Assembly: GCA_905221605.1 (NCBI GenBank) | Contig: CAJNDS010002174.1 | Location: 130,001-192,000, forward strand | Length of the DNA: 62,000 nucleotides | From: Symbiodinium natans | Lineage: Eukaryota; Sar; Dinophyceae; Suessiales; Symbiodiniaceae | Direction: 5' to 3' | Shown: one piece after another, positions 49,199 through 59,892 of the stretch | Layout: each line of letters opens with the position of its first letter | Position numbering within the stretch: position 1 is the stretch's first letter | Notes under the pieces: model-generated | Told to the model about the DNA's origin: nothing | The model's database searches: none | The model's input: only the letters and a program-made list of their open reading frames with translations | Made by a program: the position numbers and the translations under genes

Positions 49199-51610
49199 TT
49201 GGCAGAAATTAATAATTTTAATAATTTTAATAATTTTAATAATTTTTTAATAATTTTAATAATTTTAATAATTTTAATATTTTTAATAATCCTGAGAGGC
49301 TCCCGGAAAATTAAAATTATTAACAATATTAAAATTATTAAAATTATTAATTTCTGCCCTGAGAGGCTCCCGGAAAATTAAAATTATTAAAATTATTAAA
49401 ATTATTAAAATTATTAAAATTATTAAAATTATTAAAATTATTAATTTCTGCCCTGAGAGGCTCCCGGAAAATTAAAATTATTAAAATTATTAAAATTATT
49501 AAAATTATTAAAATTATTAAAATTATTAAAATTATTAATTTCTGCCCTGAGAGGCTCCCCGAAAATTAAAATTAAAAAATTATTAAAATTATTAAAATTA
49601 TTAAAATTATTAATTTCTGCCCTGAGAGGCTCCCGGAAAATTAAAATTATTAAAATTATTAAAATTATTAAAATTATTAAAATTATTAAAATTATTAATT
49701 TCTGCCCTGAGAGGCTCCCCGAAAATTAAAATTATTAAAATTATTAAAATTATTAAAATTATTAAAATTATTATTAAATTATTAAAATTATTAAAATTTA
49801 AAATTAAAATTATTATTAAAATTAAAATTATTAATTTCTGCCCTTATTAAAATTATTAAAATTATTAAAATTATTAGGCTCCCTGAAAATTAAAATTAGA
49901 AAAAATATTAAAATTATTAAAATTATTAAAATTATTAATTTCTGCCCTGAGAGGCTCCCGGAAAATTAAAATTATTAAAATTATTAAAATTATTAAAATT
50001 ATTAAAATTATTAAAATTATTAAAATTATTAAAAATATTAATTTCTGCCCTGGGAGGCTCCCGGAAAATTAAAATTATTAAAATTATTAAAATTATTAAA
50101 TTTATTAATTTCTGCCCTGAGAGGCTCCCGAAAAATTAAAATTATTAAAAAAATTAAAATTATTAAAATTATTAAAATTATTAAAATTTTAATTATTAAT
50201 GGTTTTATAATTTTAATAATTTTGACAATTTTAATAATTTTAATAATTTTAATAATTTTAATTTTCCGGGAGCCTCTCAGGGCAGAAAATAATAATTTTA
50301 ATATTTGTAATAATTTTAATAATTTTAATAATTTTAATTTTCCGGGAGCCTCTCAGGGCAGAAATTAATAATTTTAATAATTTTAATAATTTTAATTTTC
50401 GGGGAGCCTCTCAGGGCAGAAATTAATAATTTTAATAATTTTAATAATTGTTAATAATTTTAATAATTTTTAATAATTTTAATAATTTTAATTTTCCGGG
50501 AGCCTCTCAGGGCAGAAATTAATAATTTTAATAATTTTAATAATTTTAATTTTCCGGGAGCCTCTCAGGGCAGAAATTAATAATTTTGATAATTTTAATA
50601 GTTTTAATAATTTTAATAATTTTAATTTTCCGGGAGCCTCCCAGGGCAGAAATTAATAATTTTAATAATTTTAATAATTTTAATAATTTTAATAATTTTA
50701 ATAATTTTAATAATTTTAATAATTTTAATAATTTTAATAATTTTAATTTTCCGGGAGCCTCTCAGGGCAGAAATTAATAATTTTAATAATTTTAATAATT
50801 TTCATAATTTTCATAATTTTAATAATTTTAATAATTTTAATTTTCCGGGAGCCTCTCAGGCCAGAAATTAATAATTTTAATAATTTTAATAATTTTAATA
50901 ATTTTAATAATTTTAATAATTTTAATTTTCCGAGAGCCTCCCAGGGCAGAAATTAATAATTTTAATAATTTTAATAATTTTAATAATTTTAATAATTTTA
51001 ATAATTTTAATTTTCCGGGAGCCTCTCAGGGCAGAAATTAATAATTTTAATAATTTTAATAATTTTAATAATTTTAATAATTTTAATAATTTTAATCATT
51101 TTAATAATTTTAATTTTCCGGGAGCCTCTCAGGCCAGAAATTAATAATTTTGAATAATTTTAATAATTTTAATAATTTTAATAATTTTAATTTTCCGGGA
51201 GCCTCCCAGGGCAGAAATTAATAATTTTAATAATTTTAATAATTTTAATTTTCCGGGAGCCTCTCAGGGCAGAAATTAATAATTTTAATAATTTTAATAA
51301 TTTTAATAATTTTAATAATTTTAATAATTTTAATAATTTTAATAATTTTAATAATTTTAATAATTTTAATAATTTTAATTTTCGGGGAGCCTCTCAGGGC
51401 AGAAATTAATAATTTTAATAATTTTAATAATTTTACTAATTTTAATAATTTTAATAATTTTAATTTTCCGGGAGCCTCTCAGAGCAGAATTTAATAATTT
51501 TAATAATTTTAATAATTTTAATTTTCCGGGAGCCTCTCAGGGCAGAAATTAATATTTTTAATAATTTTGATATTTTGAATAATTTTAATATGTTTAACAA
51601 TTTTTATTTG
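49199..51610. repeat. AT-rich composite satellite with orientation switches
   Basis: The 2.4-kb array is built from a spacer of about 28 bp (TTTCTGCCCTGAGAGGCTCC plus CGGAAAATT) separated by variable numbers of the 9-mer TTAAAATTA. From 49199 to about 49290 it lies in one orientation, from 49290 to about 50190 in the other (about 10 spacers), and from 50210 to 51610 back in the first (about 16 spacers). The two large arms form an inverted repeat centred near 50200. Open frames across it are compositional artefacts. Confidence 0.95.
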
Positions 51611-53729
51611 CGGGGACCCTCCCTGTCCCCCAGCGATTTTTAAAATCACTAATCTCTGCCGTGAGATGCTCCCGGGAAATTAAGTAATTCAGATTATTCA
51701 AATTATATAAACTATTGAAATTAATAAATTAAGCTTATTAAAATTATTCATATCATGCAAAGTAAAATCAATAACTTTAATGACTTTAACAATTTTAATA
51801 CTTCCAGCGATTTTGAAAATATCTTTTTTGCCTTCAGAGGCCTCTGAGAACTTGAAATTTACTAGCATGTTTAAATTATTACAATTATTCATTTCCTGCA
51901 AATTAAAACTAACAGTTTTAAGATTTTTAGCAATGTTAGCGCTTTTTGATGCTCTTGGCGCTTTTTGGAGTTTTTTGGTGCTTTTGGTGCTTTTGGCGCT
52001 TTTGGCGCTTTTGGCGCTTTTTGGAGCTTTTGGCGCTTTTTTGTGCAGACGCGTTCGACGCAGTGTCTTTCCAGAATACATTGCCAAAAAATGGTGCAGA
52101 AATATAATCCTGATCTATTTTATCTTGCCTTCGGGCAGGACGAAACTCTCGCGGATTTGGAAATTGTCGTTTTTGTGTTGCCAGCACAAACCAGGAGTGT
52201 TGCCGCTTCCACGTTTTTTCCCTGGCCCTTGTTTGCCGCCGAGTCGAGAAAAGTCCTCAGCAAAAGTACGGGTGCTGAGCTTTTGCTTTCCACGGCAGCA
52301 AAAGAATCGTAAGCAAAAGTGCGGAGTTCTCTTCTCGCGGCAGCGTAAAAAAGTTTAAGCAAAAGTACGGGCCTTTGCTGCCCGTCATGCCGCATCGAAG
52401 AAATACTTAGCTCTGAAACCCCTTAACGTACCCTTGCTACACCCCTGACCTCTTAAGCTCGTAAGCGTGCCCTACGCCTCTAAGTTCGTAAGCCCCTAAG
52501 CACGCCCTAGACCCGAATCAGGTCCTTAAACCCTAAACCCTAAACCCTTAAACCCTAAACCCTTGAACCCTAAACCCTAAACCCTAAACCCTTGAAGGGC
52601 TGTTTTGGAGGGATGTAAGGTCCCTGCTTCTTTCAGTTCCTACTATGAACCCGTAGACCAATCTGAATCTGCCTCCACGCCAGGGGTTTAGGGTTTAGGG
52701 TTTAGGGTTTAGTGTTTAGGGTAAACCTTAAACTCTAAACCCCTAAACCTCCTGATGAAGGGATAAGGGTACTACTGGGCATCCTCAAGTGAAGTTTCCG
52801 CTCCGAATACCTTTCGGGCGGCTTGCTAGATTTAGGGTTTAGTGTTTAGGGTTTAGGGTAGATGAAGCCTGGTTGCCCGGCTCTCATGACATCTCTCGGT
52901 CACCAGGGGTCGTTCGGATAGAGCCGAAAACTTTAGCACTTAGGGTTTAGGGTCTAGGGTTTAGGGTTTAGGGCCTTCAATTCTTGCGAATGAAAGAGCA
53001 GATCATCATGGCAAACCAGTTACAGAACCCCCTAAACCCTAAACCCTAAACACTGAACCCTAAACCCTAAACCGCAAACCCTAAACCCTAAACCCTAAAC
53101 TTTAAACCCTAACGAATACAGGCCATGGATCCAGGAACCTTCTCCTGCACGGCTCAAGCTGCGCTGATCTTGTCTGAGAGTAGTTGCATGGTCCCTTAAT
53201 TGGGGGACCCTCACATACCCCTTCTATACTAGAAACAGGAGTAACCTAGGAAAAGAAAAGAATGCCCTTTTTGGTATAAAGGGGGTTTTAAGGGAACCTG
53301 AGCCCTAAAAAAGGAATAAGGGCCTACTCTGGTTCCTAGTATACCCTATAAAACCCGTACTTCAGAACCCTTTCAGAAGCAAAGGGTTAAACCCTTACGA
53401 TCCTAGAGTTTTGGCCCAAAATCCTAAACCCCTGACAGTCCCCTCATCGGCTGAGGTTGAGGCCCTGAGCAAGTTTAGCAACTTAAGTGCTCCAAAAACA
53501 TGGGCCCTAAACTCTAAACCCTAAGCCCTAAACCCTAAGCCCTAAGTTAAGGGTTTAGAATTACGCCTTAGGACTTAGGTTTAAGCTAAGCCCTGAAGCT
53601 CTTAGGCCCTGAGCGTGCCCTTCCTAAAACCCAAAGGTCTTGAACCCCTAAGCGTGTCCTTCCTAAACAACTAAGTTCTTAAGTACCTGAGCGAGGGCTT
53701 CAGGACCCGGCATGAAGTAAAAGCGTGAA
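51611..53729. other. AT-rich transition zone, short tandems and arrays
   Basis: 51611-51950 is degenerate AT-rich sequence. At 51945-52045 there is a 9-bp tandem CTTTTGGCG. At 52255-52372 AAGCAAAAGTACGG recurs three times at roughly 50-bp spacing. Then come CCCTAAA arrays (52525-52595, 53030-53115), TTTAGGG arrays, and a recurrent word CCTAAGCGCGCCCTTCC (52480, 53605-53670, again at 54705). A 192-codon + frame (51780-52358) runs through the repeats and is not credible as a gene. Confidence 0.5.
53220..53345. mobile_element. Foldback element, single copy
   Basis: TTCTATACTAGAAACAGGAGTA at the left pairs with TACTCTGGTTCCTAGTATA at the right. The interior holds GCCCTTTTTGGTATAAAGG. About 125 bp. 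Confidence 0.65.
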
Positions 53730-53935
53730 CCTGAAGCCTATGGGCCTACGGGACCTGGGAGCAGCACGCAGTTAAATCGCAAACCTGAAGCCTATGGGCT
53801 CTCCGGACCCGGGAGCAGCAGAGAGAGAGATCTCGAGCCTGAAGCTTATTGACCTACGGGACCTGAGAGCAAGGCGGAGAGATATCACGAGCCTATCGGC
53901 TCTCACAGGACCTGAGAGCAGCAGAGATGTGTATC
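53730..53935. repeat. 54-bp tandem repeat, about 4 copies
   Basis: Units start at 53730, 53784 and 53838, with a fourth near 53889: CCTGAAGCCTATGGGC, CTACGGGACCTGAGAGCAGCA. Divergence between units is considerable. Confidence 0.85.
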
Positions 53936-53976
53936 GTCTTGCGCAAACTGCCCATTCTGTGACAGGTTTGCAGTCG

Positions 53977-54594
53977 CAAAAATCGGCCGCTGCGCGGGGC
54001 AGTTGAGTGATCATAGTATCTGTAAGTGTCTGGATGCCAAACAATGGACGCCGCATCTATTGACAGGCATCTTGGACACCTTGCCCGCAGTCTCACTGCC
54101 CGGCCAGTTGGGCGCCCGCCACCTGCGCTGTGGCAAGCAGAAGCAGTGGGTAGACCTCTCAAATTGATGCCTCAAACATCTTCAGAAGGCCCAGAAATGA
54201 TTAGGCCTCTCAAACTGCTGTCCCAACAGTTGCCTGAAGGCCCAGAAGTGATTAGGCTTCTCAAACTGCTGCCTCAACCTTCCCTGGAGGGCTCAGAGTG
54301 ATTAGGCCTCTCAAACTGCTGCCTAAAACTTCTCCGGAAGGCCCAGCAGTGAGTAGGCCTCTCAAACTGCTGCCTAACACTTCTCCAGAAGGCCCAGAAG
54401 TGATTAGGCCCCGCAAACGGCTGCCGGAACCTTCGCTAGAAGGCCCAGAAGGGATGTGAGGAACTGCTGCTTCGACCTATTCCAGCAGGTCCAGAAGTGA
54501 CTAGGCCTAGCACTTTGCTGTGGGTCCCGCGTCAGGTGTAGTCACGGGGTAAACCTGCTTGAAGTGCTCTCAAAAAATCGGCCGCTGCGCGGGG
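53977..54594. repeat. 23-bp perfect repeat bracketing a tandem array
   Basis: AAAAATCGGCCGCTGCGCGG plus GGC occurs at about 53977-53999 and 54572-54594. The 51-bp tandem array lies between the two copies, so this may be a terminal duplication or boundary of the segment. Confidence 0.8.
54150..54530 (+). repeat. 51-bp tandem repeat, about 7 copies
   Basis: Unit starts at 54199, 54250, 54300, 54351 and 54402 (period 50-51), with weaker copies on each side. The core is GATTAGGCCTCTCAAACTGC and TTCTCCAGAAGGCCCAGAAG. 51 bp is 17 codons, and the + strand reads RPLKLLSQQLPEGPE-type units through three copies before a 50-bp unit breaks the frame. It could be a decayed coding repeat. Confidence 0.88.
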
Positions 54595-56629
54595 CTCCGA
54601 GTTATAAGGCCCTTGACTCTCACACTTGACGCGCGGTTGGCTGCAGACCGTTAAGAAGCCTTGTGGGCCTTAAACTGCACCACCTTCGGAAACCCCTAAG
54701 CTCGTAAGCCCCTAAGCGCGCCCTTCCTAAACCCGTGTTGATAGTAGGCCCGATGTATCATGATGCTCCCCTCTGTAAGGAACATTTTGTGGGACGCTGC
54801 CTATGTGTGTACCCTCTTTCGGCAGTCCATCACTCGAAGCGGCTCAGAGACATGTTTCAAGTGCAAAAAAGTGGTGTCAGGGCTGTGTAACTACCTCTGT
54901 TTGGTTCTTTGTGGTTCTCTTTAGCTTAAGAAGGCTGGGGCCTTCTGTGAGCTTGAATCTTCAGAGTGGCAGTTACTGGCCGTGTCGCAAATAGATTGCA
55001 ACTTCACGCACACAGCGTCAGCTTTCGCTGTTCCCAAAACCCTGAAAAGCTAAGTCCTCGAAGGACATCCTCTACTTGTAGCAGTTTTGGGCTCGCGGCT
55101 GCCTTGCTCTTCTTGAAGCGGCACGGCCACCCTGACTTCCGCAACCGCTTATACCAGTTTAGAGCTCATGGCTGCCCTCCTCTGGTTGAAGCGGCACGAA
55201 AGTGGCTGCGCCAGCTGCGGCGGCGCAGTTTGTCTGGGAAGTGGTAAGTCTGTCATGCAGGGGCATGGTAGAGATCTTGTGCGTTCCACGCGTGCTCTGA
55301 GCCCCCTGATCTCCCAACTACAAGGAGCAGAATAGAACGTTGACGCAGGGACAAGCACTTTGTGTATTTGGGAGTTTGTCCCGAAGGCCCTTGGTCCGCA
55401 TGTCCCACGTCCCAAGCCTCAAACGTAAGTCACACAAAAGTTTTCCGAACTGAGACAACGCTTGCAGCGGCGCCGTTTTGCTGCTGGTGCGGCTTGCCAA
55501 CATCAGCGACGCAGCTCGGTCACATGCTAGACGAGTCCTTCCAGCAAAGGCTTTCCGCTGGCTCGGCTTTATATACAAGCCTCGGATGTTGGGGTCAAGC
55601 AGGAAGCGGTCTAATAGTATTGGGATCAATAATGCGCGCATCGTCAAAGTCTCGCGTGTGATTTTATCTGGGTGCGTGCCATTGAGAAATATCCAACGAA
55701 GGCGGCAGTCGGACGTCAAGCCTGCCAAGGAGAGCGGAGCCAGCCGGCAGCATGCTTCAGGGTTTTATTCCATGTGTTGAGGATACGTTGGTGAAGTTCG
55801 CAACCAAACAGGCTTGGTAAAAAAGCCTCGCCATGGAATCCTAAGCAAAGACGGCTTCTACGTCATGAAGACTTCGTTGTAGAACCGTGCAGAGAAACGG
55901 CTGAAACTTGGGACAAGCATGTATCGGTTCTCTTCCAAGAGCATCATCGGGGTTGCGGGGTACTTCTGTCCATCGCAAGCCGACGTGAGTTGAGGCATGC
56001 GTCTTCTGCAGCACCGAGTGCTATTCACACCTCACTGCCGTGCATCTGGTGGAGTACGCAGACTTGGCTGGGTGGCGCGGGCCGTCCAAGCCCTAGATAT
56101 ACTGGAAACCGGCTCACCTTCTCCTGTACTGTCTTGTCATGTGGCATGCACGTTAAGGCCAAGTTTTTTTTAAACGCGTAACGTGAAAAGGAGGAGGCGT
56201 CGTGCTCGTCGCGGCGACTGGGCCTGCAAGCCGTGCCGCTCGCGGCTTTCGAAAGAGGCTTCAAAAGAGTTCAGGAGACTCAGTGGCAAGTTAAGTCTTC
56301 GGGAGTTTTTTTTCTAGGTTCGTTTAGAGAATTTATATCAGAGACCCGTTTTTTGTTTCAGCGTATCTTCCTCAATCCGAAACCCCGAACAGACTCCTTG
56401 CCGATCTCAAGGTTCGCTATGGCATCCAATACAGCATCGCTTCCGACAACCCGTGTTTCGACTTATGTGCGCTTCGGGTTTCATTTGGTTGTAGTTATGT
56501 TCGTTTGGGGAGGCTTTGTTTATCATGCGACGTTGCAGCGATGTCGTTCTTCGTGTGGCAAAGTGAGCCATTGCCTGTCAGGTTGCTCACGAAAGCGTTC
56601 TTTGCCTTCGTGATTTCGTGATGTTGCCA
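54595..56629. other. Heptamer-free region without a recognisable gene
   Basis: Almost no telomere-like units occur here. Frames of 60-136 codons exist on both strands (for example 54966-55247 on +, 55318-55728 on -), but none has a recognisable domain. A duplicated block is listed separately. Confidence 0.35.
55081..55198. repeat. Direct duplication of about 44 bp
   Basis: CAGTTTTGGGCTCGCGGCTGCC and TTCTTGAAGCGGCACG at 55081-55125 recur as CAGTTTAGAGCTCATGGCTGCC and GGTTGAAGCGGCACG at 55155-55198. One frame reads QF(W/R)A(R/H)GC..L.EAAR in both copies, so it may be a short coding repeat. Confidence 0.7.
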
Positions 56630-56700
56630 GCGGCCGGGCTGAAAGGGAGTTCTTAACTAACTCCAACCCCAAACCTAAACGGCCGGGCTGAAAGGGAACT
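56630..56700. repeat. Direct duplication, CGGCCGGGCTGAAAGGGA
   Basis: CGGCCGGGCTGAAAGGGAGTTCT at 56631 recurs at 56680 as CGGCCGGGCTGAAAGGGAACTCT, about 48 bp apart. Confidence 0.85.
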
Positions 56701-57236
56701 CTCAACCCTACAGGCAGGGTGGTGGACGCACCGCAGACAGCAGGCTCGGACGAGTGGTTGAGGGTTTTACAAGGGATTCCGAGCTCACGGTTTCTAGACG
56801 GCTGAAGAGGTGGTGGCGTTGGGCGTTGGGGAAGAGCGTCGGTGGAGGGGTTTAGCTCTTAGCCCGCAAGTCTTAAAACCCCGAATCATAAACCCCGCCT
56901 TAACCCTTAATCCTGAGCCTGTATCCTTTAGCCTTGAACACAACCTCAACCCTCAACCGAGGCGTGATGAGTGCGCTCATACTGAGCAATGCGGTGGGTG
57001 GTCTTATCCTTCGAAGCACTGTCGTCACTATATCGCGGGCCCTCGCCGTTTCCGGCGCCGCAGTAGACCCGAAGCCCTGAACCTTAAACCCAAAAACCCT
57101 ACGCCCTCCTTCGTCGGCGCATGGAGCCTGTGGATTCTGGTGGCCCTTTGTGAGTTTAGGTTAAGGGTTTAGGCTTTAAGGGTTGAAGCACATGGTGTGT
57201 AAAGGTCATACCTGTTATCCCTAAGCCCGAGGCCTA
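56701..57236. other. Spacer before the macrosatellite
   Basis: A + island at 56711-56800 (AG|G acceptor, QTAGSDEWLRVLQGIPSSRF), another at 56955-57065, then degenerate CCCTAAA/CCTTAAA units. No product assigned. Confidence 0.35.
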
Positions 57237-59892
57237 AACCTTAAACCCTGTACCCAAGACGGGACCATAGTAGACGTACCTTGTGCACATACCCGACTGA
57301 GCACATATGGAATGACGTCAGCTCAAGGCTTGAAATTGTTAAGGCCTATAGAGCTTCAGGATTCATGGTATGTTTATAGCCCATGCTCAAAGCCCTAGTA
57401 ACACCTCTGAGGTCAGGGTTTTGGGGGGCTTCCTGTGAAGTACTCACTTTGGGGCCAAACCCCAATCCCTAAACCCCCGGAAACTGTCCGGTGCTTCCCT
57501 GGACTCCTGCTGTCTAGGCCCCGATGGGCTCTGCGTTTCACTTCTGGGACACAGCCTGTTGGGGTTCAGGGTTTACGGTGCTTAGACTCGAAACCCTCAA
57601 CATCAAAAAACAAAAACTGCGTCAAATTCTTGCAGCGTCAAATTCTTGCAGGTGTTCTGAACCCTTCGTTTGGGCGTCCGTGTCCTTGTACTCTATAGCC
57701 TAAAACACCATCAGCCAGACATGCAGTTACAGCCTACGAATGTAGGACACTCAAGAGTGTGGCACCGTTTTTTCGAGCAATCACACTCGCCAGAGCGGTG
57801 CGCCCTAAGCCCTAAGACTAAGCCCTAAGCCCTGAGCCCTAAGCCCTAAGCCTTAAGCCTTAAGCTCTACGGCCTAGAAGCTCGAAGCCCGAAGCCCGAA
57901 GCCCTAAGCCCTAAGCCCTAGCTTTAAGCCCTAAGCTTTAAGCCATAAGCCCTCAGCCCTAAGCCCCAAGCCGTAAGCCCTAAGCCCTAAGCCCTAAGCC
58001 CTAAGCTCAAGCCCGAAGCCTGAAGCTTTAAGCCTTAAGCCTTGAACCTTAAACCCTATGCCCAAGACGCGACCATGGTTGACGTAACTTGCTGCACATA
58101 CACCGACTAAGTACTATGGAAGGACGTCAGCATAATGCTTGATAGGGCCTAAGGGTTTCGGGATGCATGGTATGTTTACGGCGCATGCTCAAAGCCCTGG
58201 TTAGTAACACCTTTGAGATCAGGGTTTTAGGGGCTTCCTGTGAAGAAATCACTTTGGAGCCAAACCCACACCGGAGACTGTCCCGGTGCTTCCCTGTCTA
58301 GGCCCCGATGGGCTCTGCGTTTCACCTCTGGGACACAGCCTGTTAGGGTTCAGGGTTTACGGTGCTTAGACCCAACATTCAAAAAGAAACTGCGTCAGAT
58401 TCTCGCAGGTGCTCTGAACCCTTCATTTGGGCGTCCGTGTCCTTGTACTCTATACCTTTGGGGCAATCTTACTCGTTAGGGGTGGTGCACCCTAAGCCCT
58501 AAGCCTTATAAGCCCTGAGCCCTAAGCCCTAGCCCCAAGCCCTAAGCCCTAAGCCCAAAGCTCCAAACCTTAAGCCCTAAGCTCAAAGCCCAAAGCCCTA
58601 AGCCCTAAGCCTTAATCCCCAAGCCCCAAGCCCTAAGCCCAAGCCTTAAACCTTAAACCCTATGCCCAAGACGGGGCCATATTTGACGTAACTTGCTGCA
58701 CATTCCCCGACTGAGTGCTATGGAAGGACGTCAGCATAATGCTTGATAGGGCCTAAGGGTTTCGGGATTCATGGTACGTTTACGGCGCATGCTCAAAGCC
58801 CTGGTTAGTAACACCTCTGAGATCAGGGTTTTAGGGGCTTCCTGTGAAGAACTCACTTTGGACCAAACCCACAGCGGAGACTGTCCCGGTGCTTCCCTGC
58901 ACCAGTGCTGTCTAGGCCCCGATGGGCTCTGCGTTTCACCCTGGGACACAGCCTGTTAGGGTTCAGGGTTTACGGTGCTCAGACCCGAAACCCTCAACAT
59001 TCAAAAAAACTGCATCAAATTCTTGCAGGCGTTCTGAACCCTTCACTTGGGCGTCCGTGTCCTTGTACTCTATACCCTGAAGCACCCTAAGCCCTGAGCC
59101 CCAAGCCCTAAGCCCGAAGCCCGCCCTAAGCCCTAAGCCCTAAGCCCCAAGCCCTAAGCCCTAAGCTTTAAGCCCTAAGCCCTAAGCCCAAAGCCCAAAG
59201 CCCTAAGCCCAAGCCTTAAACCTTAAACCCTGGGACCATATTTGACGTAACTTGCTGCACATACACCGACTGAGCGCTATGGAAGGACGTCAGCATAATG
59301 CTTGATAGGGCCTACTAAGGGTTTAGGGATTCATGGTATGTTTACGCCCATGCTCAAAGCCTTAGTTAGTAACACCTCTGAAGTCAAGGTTTTAGGAGTT
59401 CCTCTGAGAACCTCACTTGGACGCAAAACTCTACTCCCTAAACCCGAAACTCACACCGGAAACTGCCCCGGTGCTTCCCTGGACAGCTGCTGTCTAGGCT
59501 TCGATGGGCTCGGGCGTTTCACCTCTGGGACACAGCCTCTTAGGGTGCTCAGACCCAAAACCCTCAACATAAAATAAAAAAAAGGAGCGTCGCATTTTTG
59601 CATGTGTTCTGAACCCTTCGTTTGGGCGTCCGTGTCCTTGTACTCTATAGCCTAAAGCACCAGCCAGATGTGCAGTTACAGCTTACGAATGTAGGACACT
59701 CAAGAGTGTGGTCCCGTTTTTCGGGTAATCTTACTTGAGCGATACACCTTAAGCCCTAAGCCCTAAGCCTAAGCCCTAAACCTTAAACAGTGTGCGAAAG
59801 ACGGGACCATAGTTGACGTTACTCGCTGCACGTACACCGTCTGAGCGTCGTGAAACGACGTCAGTTTCAGGCTTGAAATTGTTGGGGTTTCA
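57237..59892. repeat. Macrosatellite of about 560-800 bp with CCCTAAG spacers
   Basis: Five copies begin near 57237, 58045, 58650, 59221 and 59781 (the last truncated). Each holds, in order: ACGGGACCATAGT, GACGTAACTTGCTGCACATA, GACGTCAGC, ATGGTATGTTTA, AACACCTCTGAGGTCAGGG, TGTCTAGGCCCCGATGGGCT, GGGACACAGCCT, TTCTTGCAGG and GGGCGTCCGTGTCCTTGTAC. Copies are separated by blocks of CCCTAAG heptamers, which are rare elsewhere. The TGTCTAGGCC to CTGTTAGGG part is best conserved. No open frame is preserved across copies. Confidence 0.92.

Noticed and set aside
49199-51610. Asn/Phe/Ile-rich frames in the AT-rich array
   Set aside because: They are low-complexity translation of TTAAAATTA units with no domain.
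49199-51610. CRISPR array
   Set aside because: The regularly recurring GC-containing spacer superficially resembles a direct repeat, but the intervening sequence is itself repetitive, orientation flips, and the DNA is eukaryotic.
51780-52358. 192-codon plus-strand ORF
   Set aside because: It runs through degenerate AT-rich satellite and a 9-bp tandem repeat, with competing frames on the other strand and no domain.
1-59892. Heptamer arrays as a sign of a chromosome end
   Set aside because: They occur on both strands in dozens of short blocks with unique DNA and genes between them, and the window has no terminal array, so they are internal repeats.
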